DNA from: Lasiosphaeria ovina
Taxonomy: Eukaryota; Ascomycota; Sordariomycetes; Sordariales; Lasiosphaeriaceae
NCBI GenBank assembly: GCA_033439765.1
Contig: JAULSN010000003.1
Coordinates: forward strand, 1,054,001 to 1,118,000
Length of the DNA: 64,000 nucleotides
Reading direction: 5' to 3'
The first letter of the stretch is position 1, and the number at the start of each line of letters is the position of its first letter. Shown here piece after piece: positions 1 through 11,630 of the stretch. A program made the position numbers and the translations under genes. The notes under the pieces were generated by a model. The model did no database searches. It was not told where the DNA came from and was given only the letters and a program-made list of their open reading frames with translations.

Positions 1-1223
1 TTGGCCTTTGTTGCTCAGAAGATGGTAATCGAGCTCGACAGGGACATGGATCTTCTCTTGGGGCTGCTGATCTACATGGGCTGGAAGCAATACCAGCGGA
101 AGGGGAAGCGCTGTCTTTCGCTCATCACGTCGCTCGCAAAGTCCATCGTCTACGACCTCGGGCTCAATAGGGCGAATGGCGAGACCATCGTCTGCCTGGC
201 CCTGTCTGTCAGCGAGGGCAAGCGAGCTTTCAGCACGGGCAGAGAACTTACTACGGAAGGTCGACGGGCCGTCCTTGCCTGTTTCTTGATAACGTCGCAT
301 ATTTCCTTTATCATGAAGAAAATTGATGCCCTGAACTGGACACCGGAAATGGACGAATCTCTGCAGATCTTGTCAGACCAGCCAGAGTGGGAAGGCGACG
401 AGACGCTTGTGGCTCAAGTCAAGATCCAACTGGTCTTTGAGCAGCTGACGAGAGCCACTCGGGAGTCTCCCGACGATAGCGTGTCGGCCTCGTATCTCTT
501 CGCTCTCCAGTCCGAGCTACAGACCATCAAAGCACAGTTTCCCGCTCATGTGCAGAAAAACGGTATGACGCGCCTCCACCCTCACCAGGTTGCTTGACTC
601 GTCTAACATTTCTCCACGCAGATGTAATCAAGGGCTTCGTCTACTTCACAGAACACGCAATCCAAGAGATAGCCTCGCTCAAGCCCAAGATCTCCAAGTC
701 TATCGCGCCAGACCTGCGGAGATACGAGGCCCTCGAAGCCCGCGTGTGCACCATCCAAAACCTGTTCGACATGCACCTGTCCATGCCGAGCCGCCTCTAC
801 GGCGGGGTCACGTTCATCTACTGGTGCCACCTGATCAATTGCATCATCTCGCTGTACCAGCTGTCCGTGTACGACGACCCGGGCTGGGACCGCCGCGCGC
901 TGCACAACAGGATCGACATCTTCGAGCTCTGCGACCGCATCACGCACAGGTTCGACGAGGCCGCCGCCGCGAGGCTCCCGTTTGCCGGGCCCAACCCGGA
1001 CGACGACGTGTTTGTGAGCTGCTCCAAGATGATGCTGACGCTCAAGGAGCACTGGCTCATGGAGTTCGCGGCGCTGGAGCGAGGTAATATCGCCCCGGGA
1101 GTGCCCTCGGACGGCGTCGTGTACGGCGGTATGACAGACGCGCCGCCTCCAATGTCGGCTTTGCAGCTGGATGAGTCCGAGGTCTGGCTGAGCGATCTGT
1201 TTAATATGAACTGGGAGATGTAG
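1..1223 (+). CDS. Zn2Cys6-type fungal transcription regulator, C-terminal part (5' end outside window)
   Basis: Two exons, 1-562 and 622-1223, separated by a 59-nt GT-AG intron (563-621) that joins in frame (phase 1) and ends at TAG 1221-1223. The piece (about 387 residues) is helical and resembles the C-terminal part of fungal binuclear-zinc-cluster regulators: a segment near the start (LLIYMGWKQYQRKGKR, then LAKSIVYDLGLNR) matches the pattern seen in their middle homology region. The Zn2Cys6 DNA-binding domain itself is upstream of base 1, so the class is inferred from the C-terminal half only. The last ~60 residues are acidic and Pro/Met-rich, as in activation tails. It is convergent with the mucin-like gene on the minus strand. 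Target genes cannot be inferred. Confidence 0.75.
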
Positions 1224-1381
1224 GCTCTGTCGCGCGAATGGATTTGTTTGAGGGGCAATGAACACTTCAATCACGTCACGCGGGGCACAGCACAAAGTCC
1301 GCCCAAGTACTGTACACTTGCCGCGGAGGCTATATTTACAAGATACCTATGTACATACATGCGTGCCGGGGCGATTTGGCA

Positions 1382-2848
1382 TCACGGCAGCTCGACCTCA
1401 TTACGTTCCAGTGGAGACTCGTTGCCCGTCGCCAGCGCCCTGCCAACCTGCGGGACTGGCGGCGGCGGCGAGGAACTCGGATCTGCCTCTGGGCTTCCAA
1501 AGCTCGTGGAGCGGGTCCGCTCCCCCCCAGGTATCATGAAGGCTGGGAGGCTGAAGTTGTCGCCCTTGGGAGGATACGCGACGGCTTGCCCCGACGCATT
1601 GCTGGCCGGGTTCGCCGCCGGCATGGGCACGTCGGTGGAAACGGCATGGTGGTTTTGGTACCCCGGGCTCGCGACTGGGCCGCTCCGTGGCGAGTATCCC
1701 GTGTCTTGGCCGCCGCCTCGTGGCGAGTATCCCATGTCTTGACCGCTCCGTGGCGAGGATACAATGTCTTGACCGCCCCGTGGCGAGTATCCCATTTCTT
1801 GACCGCCCCGTGGAGAATATCCCATTTCTTGGTCACCCCGCGGCGATTGTGCCATCTCTTGACCGCTGCGCGGCGAGTATCCTGCCTCCTGTCCGCCCCG
1901 TGGCGAGTATCCCATCTCGTGACCGCTCTGCGGCGAGTATCCTGCGTCCTGGCCACTCCTCTCCGTGTCGTACGCTAGATCATTAGCCCCCAGCGTCATC
2001 TCGGAACCGCCCCCGCCCCTGCCACCACTGTCTGCATCGTTCCTTGCGGGGGCTGGATGCGCCGGCAGCGCCGCGGGCGGGGGAAAGAACTTGTCGGTGT
2101 TGCTTCGTGAAGCGACGGGATACCGCGCCGCGGGCGGGGGGAAGAACATGTCGGTGTTGCTTCGCGAAGGGATGCCGCCCATCGGCGGCTTCTGGTCGCC
2201 CAGCGAATGCGGATAGTCAGCCGTCACCACGGTTCCGTTCTGCACCTTTTGCCGCTTGTGGTAGGCGATCATGAAGACGCCGACGAGCGCCAGCACGCCG
2301 CCAACCACGCCGGCCGCAATGCCCGCTGCGGTGCCCGAGCTGATCTTGTCCCCTCCTCCTCCTGTTTGAGGCTCTGGGACTCGAGTCGAGGCGGCGGTGG
2401 TTTCGGTACTGCTCGAAGTGGTAAGGGTGTTGCTGCTGCCGGTGAGGGTAGGGCTGGAGCTGGTAATGGAGCTGGAGCTGGAGTCGGTGTTGATTTGCGT
2501 TGCAGCGGTTGTGATGGGTTTGTCTACCGCCGAGGCGGTGGAGCTGCCGGGACTGGAGGAGGCCGGGCTCTCTGCCAGCGGCACAGTTGATGTTGACTGC
2601 CGCGTCGAGGTTTTTGTGATAGTTCTCAGAACAGTAGTGACAGCCCCCTGTCGTCTGTCGAGCACGCCGCCATCATCCCCATTTCGTGCCGCGACGGCCT
2701 GTTGGTGAAAAGTCAGCGCCAATGCAAGAGTAGAGAGTGAGGCTAGTGCCAAGAGAGGAACACTTACCGGCGTGATGGACGTGACGAACTGCGCCGAAGC
2801 GGTACCCGCGGCGGCGACAAGGACTGAGATGGCGAGTGTTGGCTTCAT
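1382..2848 (-). CDS. Mucin-like single-pass membrane protein with decapeptide repeat tail
   Basis: Best model: exons 2848-2768 and 2698-1382, about 465 aa. A 69-nt GTAAGT...CAG intron (2767-2699) has a length divisible by three and no stop, so it can also be read through. Order of parts: signal peptide (residues 1-20, ending ASAQ), Ser/Thr-rich ectodomain suited to O-glycosylation, one transmembrane helix at about 150-172 (AGIAAGVVGGVLALVGVFMI) followed by a basic stop-transfer stretch, then a low-complexity cytoplasmic tail. The tail holds about nine to ten copies of a 10-residue unit of the type GQEMGYSPRG. The layout resembles fungal cell-wall stress sensors of the WSC/Mid2 kind, but no WSC cysteine domain is visible, so the role is inference. 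The start codon directly precedes the signal peptide. Confidence 0.75.
   Translation of the reverse strand: MKPTLAISVLVAAAGTASAQFVTSITPVSVPLLALASLSTLALALTFHQQAVAARNGDDGGVLDRRQGAVTTVLRTITKTSTRQSTSTVPLAESPASSSPGSSTASAVDKPITTAATQINTDSSSSSITSSSPTLTGSSNTLTTSSSTETTAASTRVPEPQTGGGGDKISSGTAAGIAAGVVGGVLALVGVFMIAYHKRQKVQNGTVVTADYPHSLGDQKPPMGGIPSRSNTDMFFPPPAARYPVASRSNTDKFFPPPAALPAHPAPARNDADSGGRGGGGSEMTLGANDLAYDTERSGQDAGYSPQSGHEMGYSPRGGQEAGYSPRSGQEMAQSPRGDQEMGYSPRGGQEMGYSPRGGQDIVSSPRSGQDMGYSPRGGGQDTGYSPRSGPVASPGYQNHHAVSTDVPMPAANPASNASGQAVAYPPKGDNFSLPAFMIPGGERTRSTSFGSPEADPSSSPPPPVPQVGRALATGNESPLERNEVELP
1670..1960 (-). repeat. 30-bp coding minisatellite (decapeptide repeats)
   Basis: About nine imperfect tandem 30-bp units with the plus-strand core CCGTGGCGAGTATCCC. 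Each encodes one GYSPR(G/S)GQE-type decapeptide in the cytoplasmic tail of the mucin-like membrane protein. All units are in frame, so changes in copy number would lengthen or shorten the tail without a frameshift. Confidence 0.85.
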
Positions 2849-5800
2849 CGAATCGCCCGCCTCACTACTGCTGTTGCTGGTGTGTGCGTGCCTCCTAGCT
2901 ACCTTGAGAGCTCTGCCGCACCATCAAGCGGGGGAAGGGGCGTTTAGGTTTTGTGTTCTACCAGGAACCTGGTTCTGAAAAAGTGGCAGAGCAAATGGGA
3001 AATCCGGGGGAGGGGGTGAGAACGGCGGGAAACGGGGAGGGGACGGCAATTAAGAGATCGCGCCGCAGGGGACGTGCTGAACGAAGGTAAAGTAATTCTG
3101 TGCCTCTGAAGCCGCGATCACAACCCGCACCCGGTCAGCCTGTTTGGAGGCCTGAGATGTTGAGCCGACCTGGGCTGGGCTTTTTTTGTGCGCGGTGTTG
3201 AGCGAGCGAGCGATGGGGGACAAAAGAGGGTGGGTTGGGGTGGTTTGGGTGTGCCCGTGGATCACGCTGCCCTGTTTTTTTTTTTGGCGAGCCCGCGCTG
3301 CGCTCCTAAGGATGAGCTGGGGAGGTTGAGGTGATGCGTGCCTGCCTTTTTGGGCCGTCGAACCTGACCTTGTTTCGGTGCTCTTTCTTATTTTATTTTA
3401 AAAAATTAATCCCTTCTCTGTGCCTCCCCGCAAGTTTGGGGCCTCCCTGGTGGCCTGATCTCGTGGGCCGAGCCGGGAGGGCAGGGCGAGCTTATCAGGG
3501 CTGGAAGGAGCGAGGGAGGGCTTATTTGGTCTGATCTTGTTATAATTACAGAGATTGGCAAATGATAATTATCTCCCATCCCCTCTCCCTTCCCCTCATC
3601 CGCAGCTCATTTTGCGCCGCTCGTGTCATGTTGTGGTGTGGTAATTGGGTGAATGAAGTGAGTGAGTCGAGGGAGGTCGTCCCCGTTTTTTTGTGTTTTC
3701 GTGCTCCTCTCCGCTTGCGCCTGCGCTCGCGCCGCCCCTGCAGCCCCGGCCTCCGGCGGCCCACTCCCCGGCCGCGGAAATCGGCTGCTGTTGGTTTTGA
3801 CGCCGCCCGCTTCCCGGACCGCCTTTTTCTTTATTTAATTTGTCTGCCTCTGTGTCTGCACCTGAGGAAATAAGAAGACGGCCGTGAGCGATTTCCTCGT
3901 GCACCACACACTGCATGCATCCATGCCATTGAACACGACCACTTCTTCGTCTGGTCTGGCCCCGTTTGTCGGTCGCCGTTTCAACCTTGCTCTTCCTTCC
4001 CCTTTTTCGCGGCTTTTTTGGCTCGGGCCATCCCGAGTCCGTCCCTCACGCCGTTTATTCCCCCACCGCGTTCCTTTTTATCCCTTTCGCCCCCTTCCTC
4101 GCTTTTCTGTCTCTTTTTTCTTTTTTCTTTTCTGGTCGAATCTTCTTCGGGCATTCACTGCTTGCAATTGACAGATTTCATCCGACTGCACTGCCAATTC
4201 CACGCGCTGTTGCAGCCCCTTGGGCCGAATGGGCAGCCGTCGCCTTGCACACAATGCATGCATTTATGTCATTCGTGCTGCTCGCTAGAGTCGAGCTCTG
4301 ACGCTGGGCCGCCTGTCTGCCTGCCTGCCTGGTGGGCGGGCGAGACAAGTCACCGCCGGGCTGGCTGTCGAATCTCCCTTCTCCTTCTGTCCAAACTAAA
4401 ATAGGGGCGCCAGCCAAGATAAGCAAAACAAGGAACCGGCCGTCGTTTGCCTCACTAATCGGCCGGGTCGAGTTTGCACCCACCGGCCCGTTGCAAACAT
4501 CCCCCCTCCCACTTGTCAATTGGAGTTTTACTTTCTTGCCGACTTCCGTTGACGTGCACAATGTGCCCTGTTTCAAGCCCTCGCTGCTATCGGTGATCAT
4601 CGGGCAGCCCACCGATAAGACGGCCGTAAGGTCGCCGCACCGCACCCTGCTTGAGTCAACTTTCTGCCTCACCTCTCGTCGGGACCCCCTGCTGGTGGTC
4701 GCTCTCTTGGGGATGGTGTTGATGTCTCTGCTTCGCCTCTGAGTTGCTCGCGGCTGTGGCCGTGTCTCATGCCCATACTCAGTGGCACTCGAGGTAGCTG
4801 CCCCGTTGTCGTCATTGTTTGCATAGGGACAGAGACGCTGTGCAATGTCTCTTGACCCGACACCCTGCCTGCGATGGCATCTCTCTGTATGAGATGCATG
4901 CGCCATGCACTATGCGGCGCGAAGCCCTACTTCGCCGCGCTTGGGCATGCATTCACGTTGCCGTGCGCGACGCGTATCTTCCCGGCTGGAACGCCGACAG
5001 TCGCCGCTGGCCGCTTGAGTTGCAATCGATGGTTAAGTCGAGCACGCTCGAGATCAGGTTGAACTTGATGTCTTTGGGACGTGGGGACAACGCACCCTCT
5101 GGCTGTTAGACTCCAGTACATCTTGCCCGCTGGATTACCCTACGTGACGCGCAGGGCGGAGATCATCCTCCTTTCCCAAGGTATCACGGTGGCGGGCAGC
5201 AGTTAGACACGGGAAGCCGAGTCGGACAGGTCTCACTGCTCCGAGACTAGACTTCAGTGTCCTAGATCATCCGGGTCTGGTGCTGCTTGGGCAGGCTCTT
5301 TCAAGCCATTTGTGGAGTGACACAAGGAATTCGTAGCTACATTAGGTAGACACGCAGATAGACCTGGGGCATATCGCTTGTAATCGGGGGAGGAGTGTGG
5401 TTTGTCATGTATCGCCAGTATGACTCACTGTTGTTTCTTGCCCCTTATTCCTCCGGTAACAAGCAAACCTAAGGTAAGGCATTTATTACCTCTCCATCTG
5501 CGCCTGAGCTTCTCCCACGGCTTTCCGATTGCGGTCTGGTCTCCATTTGCCGTGGAACCACCAGTCTAGTAGACGGGTATAACACAATGGGAGAATTAAC
5601 CTGGACGAAAATAATGATGAAGTGTGACGTTCTGTGCAAGTGCCGGATATTATTATTTGCTGGGTGAGTGGAGGTATTATTCTGATACAGGACGAGATTG
5701 GACACGACGGTTAGTCCCCGAATCGCGACCCTATCTGTCCCAGGCCCGCTTCAACACCCAATTCCTACATCTTCTGTTTCGCCAGATGTCTATCTGTTTT

Positions 5801-6517
5801 GTTTTGGCCTCAAGAACAGAGCTTCCTAATTGCCGTCGGCGACAGTTTCGGACAGAGTTGGGAATGTTTGTTCTGTAAACAGTCAGTCCGTCCCAGCTTG
5901 AGTCTAGGGCTGAGCGGGGTTCAAGGCCCAGGGTTTTGCTCAGTGCACTGCACAAGGAGAAGCTATTGACCCCACCCCGACATCTAGACGGGAAGGAAGC
6001 ACCCAGCACGGGCTGTTCATCTCCCCCTGTCACACGCATCGGCATTACAGTGTGAGTGCATTGTGATTTAGCACGCTAAGCCGTCCGGGAAACGAGCTGT
6101 GGGCTACTCCGGTCAGTCCTTCTTTTCTCTTCGACCAGGACCGGACCTCTCTGTCGATCAGCATTTTGCCTCTTGTCTGGTCGAGAGCAGCAGCGGACTG
6201 AAACGCGAACCTCGCTGCTCGCGACGTCTCTCCTTTCTCCCCGACCCGGGAGAGCTTCTGCTGCCGGTTGTCATCGTATTTTGTCAACACCAAATCTCCC
6301 AGCGAATCACTGCCTGGCCCGCTGATTGCATGGCGCTGTCGACGCGCTAGCGACTGCCACTGTGCGTGCGTGCGTGCTGCAGACGTCAACGCGGCCCGTC
6401 TGTCGCCGCGGCGGGAATCTGTGCGCTTGCCCGCCTCCCAAAAGTCAGCACCCAAGCCCGAGCGACCTCACTGGTGTGTGTCTGTGTGGCGCGCCAACCT
6501 TCTGATCCGTCGTCGAC
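2849..6517. other. 3.7-kb intergenic region, divergent promoters
   Basis: Lies between the divergently transcribed mucin-like (-) and LRR (+) genes. Open frames here have shuffled, low-quality composition and no splice-consistent extension, so I call no gene. It holds pyrimidine-rich tracts (about 3960-4150) and homopolymer T runs (3187-3193, 3275-3284), fitting promoter or 5'-UTR sequence of the two flanking genes. Confidence 0.6.
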
Positions 6518-9500
6518 ATGGACGACACACGCCAAAGCAAGCCGACTGGCATTCCGCGACTGTCAAAGCTGCCCGTGCAGTCCTCTAAACTTCCCGTCCC
6601 TCGATCCCACTCGCTACGACCCTCGCCATCAGGGGAGTCCCTAACAACGCCAAACGCGAGCCTGAGCTTGCCTGGGATCGGGAACGCGACAGCGACTGGG
6701 ACCCTGCGAAACCCAAAGCTCCGGCCGGCTGCTTCGCGCGACCAATTGGCTCCCTCAACCCGCCCTCAACCACCCGTGGCACAATCGCGCGTCGTCTCGT
6801 CCCCGCAAACCCGCCAGTCCCAGACCCAGACTCTGGGCAGCGCGCAGCGAACATCCCAATACAGCCCGAATGTTCCTCAGTCGCAGCGGCCGGGACGGGC
6901 ACCGGGGCCGCCGCTCAGTCAATCCGTCCGACCGACTTCGGTAGCACGTGCCGTGCCCCGGCGCCGGCCCTCCCAGCAATGGATATCTGCCTCGACAGTC
7001 CCGCCGCCTGACGACACAGAGGAGGCCGCGCTTGAGGAGCCAGAGATTGTCCAAGCTGCTGAGCCGTCCCCCACAGCAAATGACTCAGAAGTTGGTTATG
7101 GGTCCCTGCGTCCGTCTTCGTTCAAGCCGCGACTTTCTCTTGCCGAAAGAACGATTGAAACTTTGTCTCAGTTACCCTCGTCTCCCTCTGTGAGGGGCAA
7201 GTCTGGGGCTGCATCATTCTACGATCCAGATGCCGGGAGAAACAAGTCTCCATCGAGACCCGGAAGCCGCGCTTCACGGCCTGGATCGAGCCACTTATCA
7301 GACGGATCAGCCCGAGCGCCTTCGAGATCCGGCAGTCGGCCTGGCTCCAGCTCCGGCCAAGAGGAAGGTGTCTCAAACTTCAGGTCGACCATCAGCGCGT
7401 ACAAAAACACGCTCGCTACCATAGAAGGCACCCCGCTCCGAGGCCGAAGGAGCATTCAGTCGTTCCAGGCTCCGTTGGCGAAGACGACGCCCGCAAGAAC
7501 GGTTCGGTCCTCCGCCTATGGAATCCCGTCACCAGTAACGGCCACCGCCCCACGCTCGAGAACTCCCAGTCCGGGAAAACGAGGGCCAACTGCCCCTGTC
7601 TCCAAATTTGGGTCTAGGACTGTGGCCGCACGGCCGCCGACCAAGAGGCCGTCGATTAACGGACTCTTCAAAAAGCCGTCTACACAAGCCTTGAACAAGA
7701 CCGCTGCCCCTGTTGAAACGCCGAGAAAGGCATCTTCAGCCTCGCAGAGATCATCAGCTACGTCATGCGAGGGCACAAACCCCTCGAGCATGTCCATCAC
7801 CTCTACGAGTACTGCAGTCACCACAGACTCTGCCGAACCCGCAACCGGCCAGGCATACCGGAAGACATCCGCAGCCTTGCGGGAGCAGATCGCCAAGGCC
7901 AAGGCTGCTAGGCGAGTTGTATCGCAACATGTCCCTACCTCTGAGACCGTCCATGAGGTGGAGCCGTCCCCTTTAATACCAACCGACACCACATTCGACT
8001 TTGGGCTATCCAGCGACCCCTTCAACCAGCGCAGGGACGATCAGTCCCAGTTGAAGATACTGCAAGGCCGACTGGAGTCTGCTCGGACAAGCGGCCGATT
8101 AAATATTGCCGCTATGGGCTTGAGGGAAATCCCGGCAGAGGTCACAAACATGTACAACCTCGAGTCGATTGGCCAGCCTGGCGCATCCTGGGCTGAGAGC
8201 GTTGACTTGACAAGATTCGTCGCTGCGGACAACGAGCTGGAGATGATCAACGACTCCTTGTTCCCCGATGTTGACTTGCGGGATTTTGCCGACGACGAGG
8301 ATAGCCAAGGAAACATCTTTGCAGGACTCGAAACTCTTGACTTGCACGGGAACATGCTCATTGTACTGCCAATGGGATTACGGCGCTTGCCGCTGTTGAC
8401 ATCTCTCAATCTGGTAAGTTTGCGCATGAAGTCCTAGACACAACTCTTCCTAACACTTGAACAGTCCCAAAACCGGCTCGCGAACAACTGCCTCGAGGTG
8501 ATCTCCCAAATCACGTCTCTCAGAGATTTGAAGCTCGGTGGCAACCTACTGTACGGGCCTCTGGACCCGATCTTCTCCCGTCTGGCAAACCTCGAGATCC
8601 TTGACTTGCACAGCAACAACATTGCGTCTTTGCCCTCGAACTTTGGCAATCTTTCTCGCCTCCGAGTTCTCAACGTCAGCGAGAACGCTTTTGAGACTTT
8701 GCCATTCGAGACTTTTGCGATTTTACCCCTGACCGAGCTCAGTGCACGCAAGAACCAACTCCGCGGAACCCTGATTCAGGAGTCTGTGACATCCCTCCTG
8801 ACTCTCCGAGTCTTGGACGTCTCAGCAAACCAGCTGTCGCATCTCTGCTCGCCAACAGCCACATCAGTTGCGATGCCCGCCTTGCACCAGCTTACTGTCT
8901 CGGTCAATCGTCTCCAGTCATTGCCCGATATCAGCGGCTGGACCAGTCTTGTCACAATTGCGGCCGACGAGAATAGCATCAATGCCATCCCCGAGGGTTT
9001 CACCGGCCTCGCGCAGCTGAAATCAGTCGACTTGTCTAGTAACGATGTTCGCATCGTCCCTGCCGAAATCGGACGCATGGAGAGCCTAACTATGCTCCGA
9101 CTCAGCGGCAACCCGCTGCGCGAGAAGAAATTCAGCTCCATTAGCACCGACGAGATGAAGGAGATACTCTTCCAGAGACTGGAGCCGCCTCCAACACACC
9201 CCGAGCCTATCGCTGAGCCGGTGGTAGCTAAAGCGGGCGCTCGAGATGATTTCCCCAACTTTACCACGAACGACAGCAATGCAAACGAAGATGTGGATGA
9301 CAATCGCTCGGATATGGACGATTTTGCGACGCCGCCGACATCTGCACCGGGGTCTCCGGCCCGTTCTCGTTCACACACGCTTAGCGGACAGACATGGCCA
9401 ATTAAGTCCGGGGGCGTGCTCGATCGGTCGAATACCGAATCATCGTCACTGCATCCGGTCATCTCGTCAAAGGTTGCTGCGAGCAATAGGATCTTTGAGG

Positions 9501-10123
9501 TTCAGCTTCATCACAATCTCTTTACGGCACTGCCTGACTCTCTCACATTTTTTGCCGAGACCCTGACTGCGTTGTCACTATCGCATAACCAGCTTGTCGG
9601 GGAGACATATCTGGGCGGTGCTAGCGGGAACGAGGGGCTGGATCTTCCGGTTCTGAAGGAGCTTAACTTGGCTTACAACCACATAACTGGGCTGGGTCCT
9701 CTGGTTGCTCATCTCCGAGCTCCGAAGCTCGAGAAGCTAGATGTCAGCATCAACCGAATTGCCACTCTGCCCCCCGGCACGCAGCTGCGCGATGCCTTTC
9801 CCAACCTGACAGTCCTGCTCATGGCTAATAACCATCTGGCGGACTTGGATCCGGTGTCGATCAAGGGCATGCGGATTGTGGATGTTGGTAATAATGACAT
9901 TGCGCACCTCAATCCTCGCCTCGGTCTGCTTGGTGGCAGCGGCGGGCTCGAGAAACTGGAGGTTAGCGGCAATCGCTTCCGCGTCCCCCGATTCAACGTG
10001 CTTGAGCGCGGAACCGAAGCAACTCTTCGCTGGCTTAGGGGTCGTGTTCCGGTTGCTGAAATGGGTGCGTGGAAGGGCGACGACGGCGACGGGCAGGAGA
10101 CCAGCCTGGCCGATCTGGACTGA
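6518..10123 (+). CDS. Large leucine-rich-repeat protein (LRRC40-like fungal family)
   Basis: Two exons, 6518-8413 and 8465-10123, joined across a 51-nt intron (GTAAGT...AACAG, phase 0) to give 1184 aa. The intron lies inside an LRR and splicing restores the unit (LTSLNL joined to SQNRLANNCL), which supports it strongly. Residues 1-510 are disordered, Ser/Pro/Arg-rich and basic. LRRs of the LxxLxLxxNxLxxLP type occupy about 520-865. A disordered acidic insert follows (about 870-970), then more LRRs to about 1170. The first repeat group ends with GNPLREKKF, a stretch I associate with fungal LRR proteins of this kind. LRRs are protein-interaction scaffolds; the basic Ser-rich N-terminus suggests a regulatory or cytoskeletal adaptor, but partners are unknown. 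No kinase, cyclase or transmembrane segment is visible. Confidence 0.88.
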
Positions 10124-10883
10124 GCGGATCAGAGTTCGGTTTTGCCAACGTGGAGAGACGAAAGCCACAGCCATCTTTGTGGAGTGTTGCTGGACGCCAA
10201 GGTTTGGCATGTCGTTGACTTTGCCGTTATGCTTGCCATCCTTTTCTACATTATTTCGCCATTTATTGATACCAACCGAGTTGTTTTGGATCGGCGTGTT
10301 TGCCAGAGTAGGAGCGCCGAGTCGTCCCGCGGATATAGCCCTGGGCAGAGCTTTCACTTCAGCAGGACCGGGTTCACGTGCGGGTCTTGTATTATTAGTT
10401 ACCTTATGGGACACATTTCTGCGCGGGCGGTCAGCCTCGCTATAGCTCTCGTATACTTTTATCTATTGTTAATAAGATTGTGCATATGCATTTTGTCGGG
10501 GAGCGGAACAGACGTGTTGTTCAGCCACTGCTAACGTTGTCGTGGAACCGCCTGCCTGTTCAACGGGTTGCCGGGGCGTTCACTGCTTGGTGTCGGGCGC
10601 GCCGTCATGGGAGCGTCTCCCCCGCCACTTACACTTACAGATGTCGGTCGTCTAAGTTATGAAGTCGGCAGACTTTCTTTCAACGCACTTGAGGCCATTC
10701 GACTCTGAAGGATTTTGGTTATCCTCGACAAGAAACAGCCCGCCCTCTCCCACAAGCAACCCGCGCTCTCCAGAAATACACGCGCGCCACCACCCTCCGA
10801 ATCAAGTCTTTATCCTACCCATCAGCAATCTGTTCAGGTCCTGGAGGCCATCCTGAAAGACAAGCCGAGTCGCGCATCCCGAC
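10124..10883. other. Intergenic region
   Basis: 3' flank of the LRR gene and 5' flank of the small Asn-rich gene. No convincing gene or RNA seen. Confidence 0.5.
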
Positions 10884-11630
10884 ATGCACTCGCGAGGATT
10901 GCGCCAACGCGCTAAGCTCTTTCTTCGCCGGACGGTTCTGCGGAGCAAAGCTGCGCCACCCATCGGCGCCGGCGCCGATGGCAACGGCGATATCAACACC
11001 AACAACAGCGGCAATATCGATAGCAATGCCCACAACCAAAATAATGGCAATCCCGATGGCAAAGCTCACGCCAGCAACAGCGGAAATGCCGATATCAATG
11101 GCAATGCCGCAGCAGGAGGACCTGCCCCCGCAACAACGAAATGGCAGGCAGGGACAGTGACAGAGCAACACAACAACAGCCATCTCGCCCAGCGCTTTGG
11201 CAAGAACCTGGCGCATGGCGATCAGATCGCCGGCGATGATGACGATGACAACGAGAACTGGTCAATCGAGAACAACGACGACCGGACCCCACAACACGCC
11301 GACTCCTATTACGACCAGGGAGGAAAACAAACCCCCGACCACACAGGCGCGAAAGACGCAATCGCGCTCGCCGTGCTCGCGCCCGAGAAGACTCTGCGCG
11401 TTGTCCACGAGGAGGACGACGACGTTCCTCCTGTTGCGCGCCACCAGACCCGCGAAGAAAAGGGCCAGGAGGCCGCCAGGGAATATGTCCCGCGCCTGAT
11501 CAAGGTCCCGCCCACCCCGCCGAAGCGCTCGAGTAGTTTGTATGCGACTGCTTCGCAGTCAGCTGTTTTTTTTGCGGTTATGACGCCCGGAGGGCTGGAG
11601 ACGATTTTTGAGGAGGATAATGAGGAGTAG
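10884..11630 (+). CDS. Asn-rich small hypothetical protein
   Basis: Single-exon 248-aa reading frame from ATG at 10884 to TAG at 11630. A basic N-terminus (RQRAKLFLRRTVLRSK) precedes a low-complexity Asn/Gly/Asp tract (about 28-75), an acidic stretch with five consecutive Asp, a Pro-rich PPTPPKRS motif near 213 and an acidic C-terminus (GGLETIFEEDNEE). I do not recognise the family. The ordered-looking last 60 residues differ from the repetitive middle, which argues for a real protein rather than a chance frame. No signal peptide or membrane segment. A role in signalling through the Pro-rich motif would be speculation. Confidence 0.55.
   Translation: MHSRGLRQRAKLFLRRTVLRSKAAPPIGAGADGNGDINTNNSGNIDSNAHNQNNGNPDGKAHASNSGNADINGNAAAGGPAPATTKWQAGTVTEQHNNSHLAQRFGKNLAHGDQIAGDDDDDNENWSIENNDDRTPQHADSYYDQGGKQTPDHTGAKDAIALAVLAPEKTLRVVHEEDDDVPPVARHQTREEKGQEAAREYVPRLIKVPPTPPKRSSSLYATASQSAVFFAVMTPGGLETIFEEDNEE

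Noticed and set aside
4178..4906. 242-codon minus-strand frame
   Set aside because: Composition is random, it has no domain or splice support, and it lies in promoter-type sequence.
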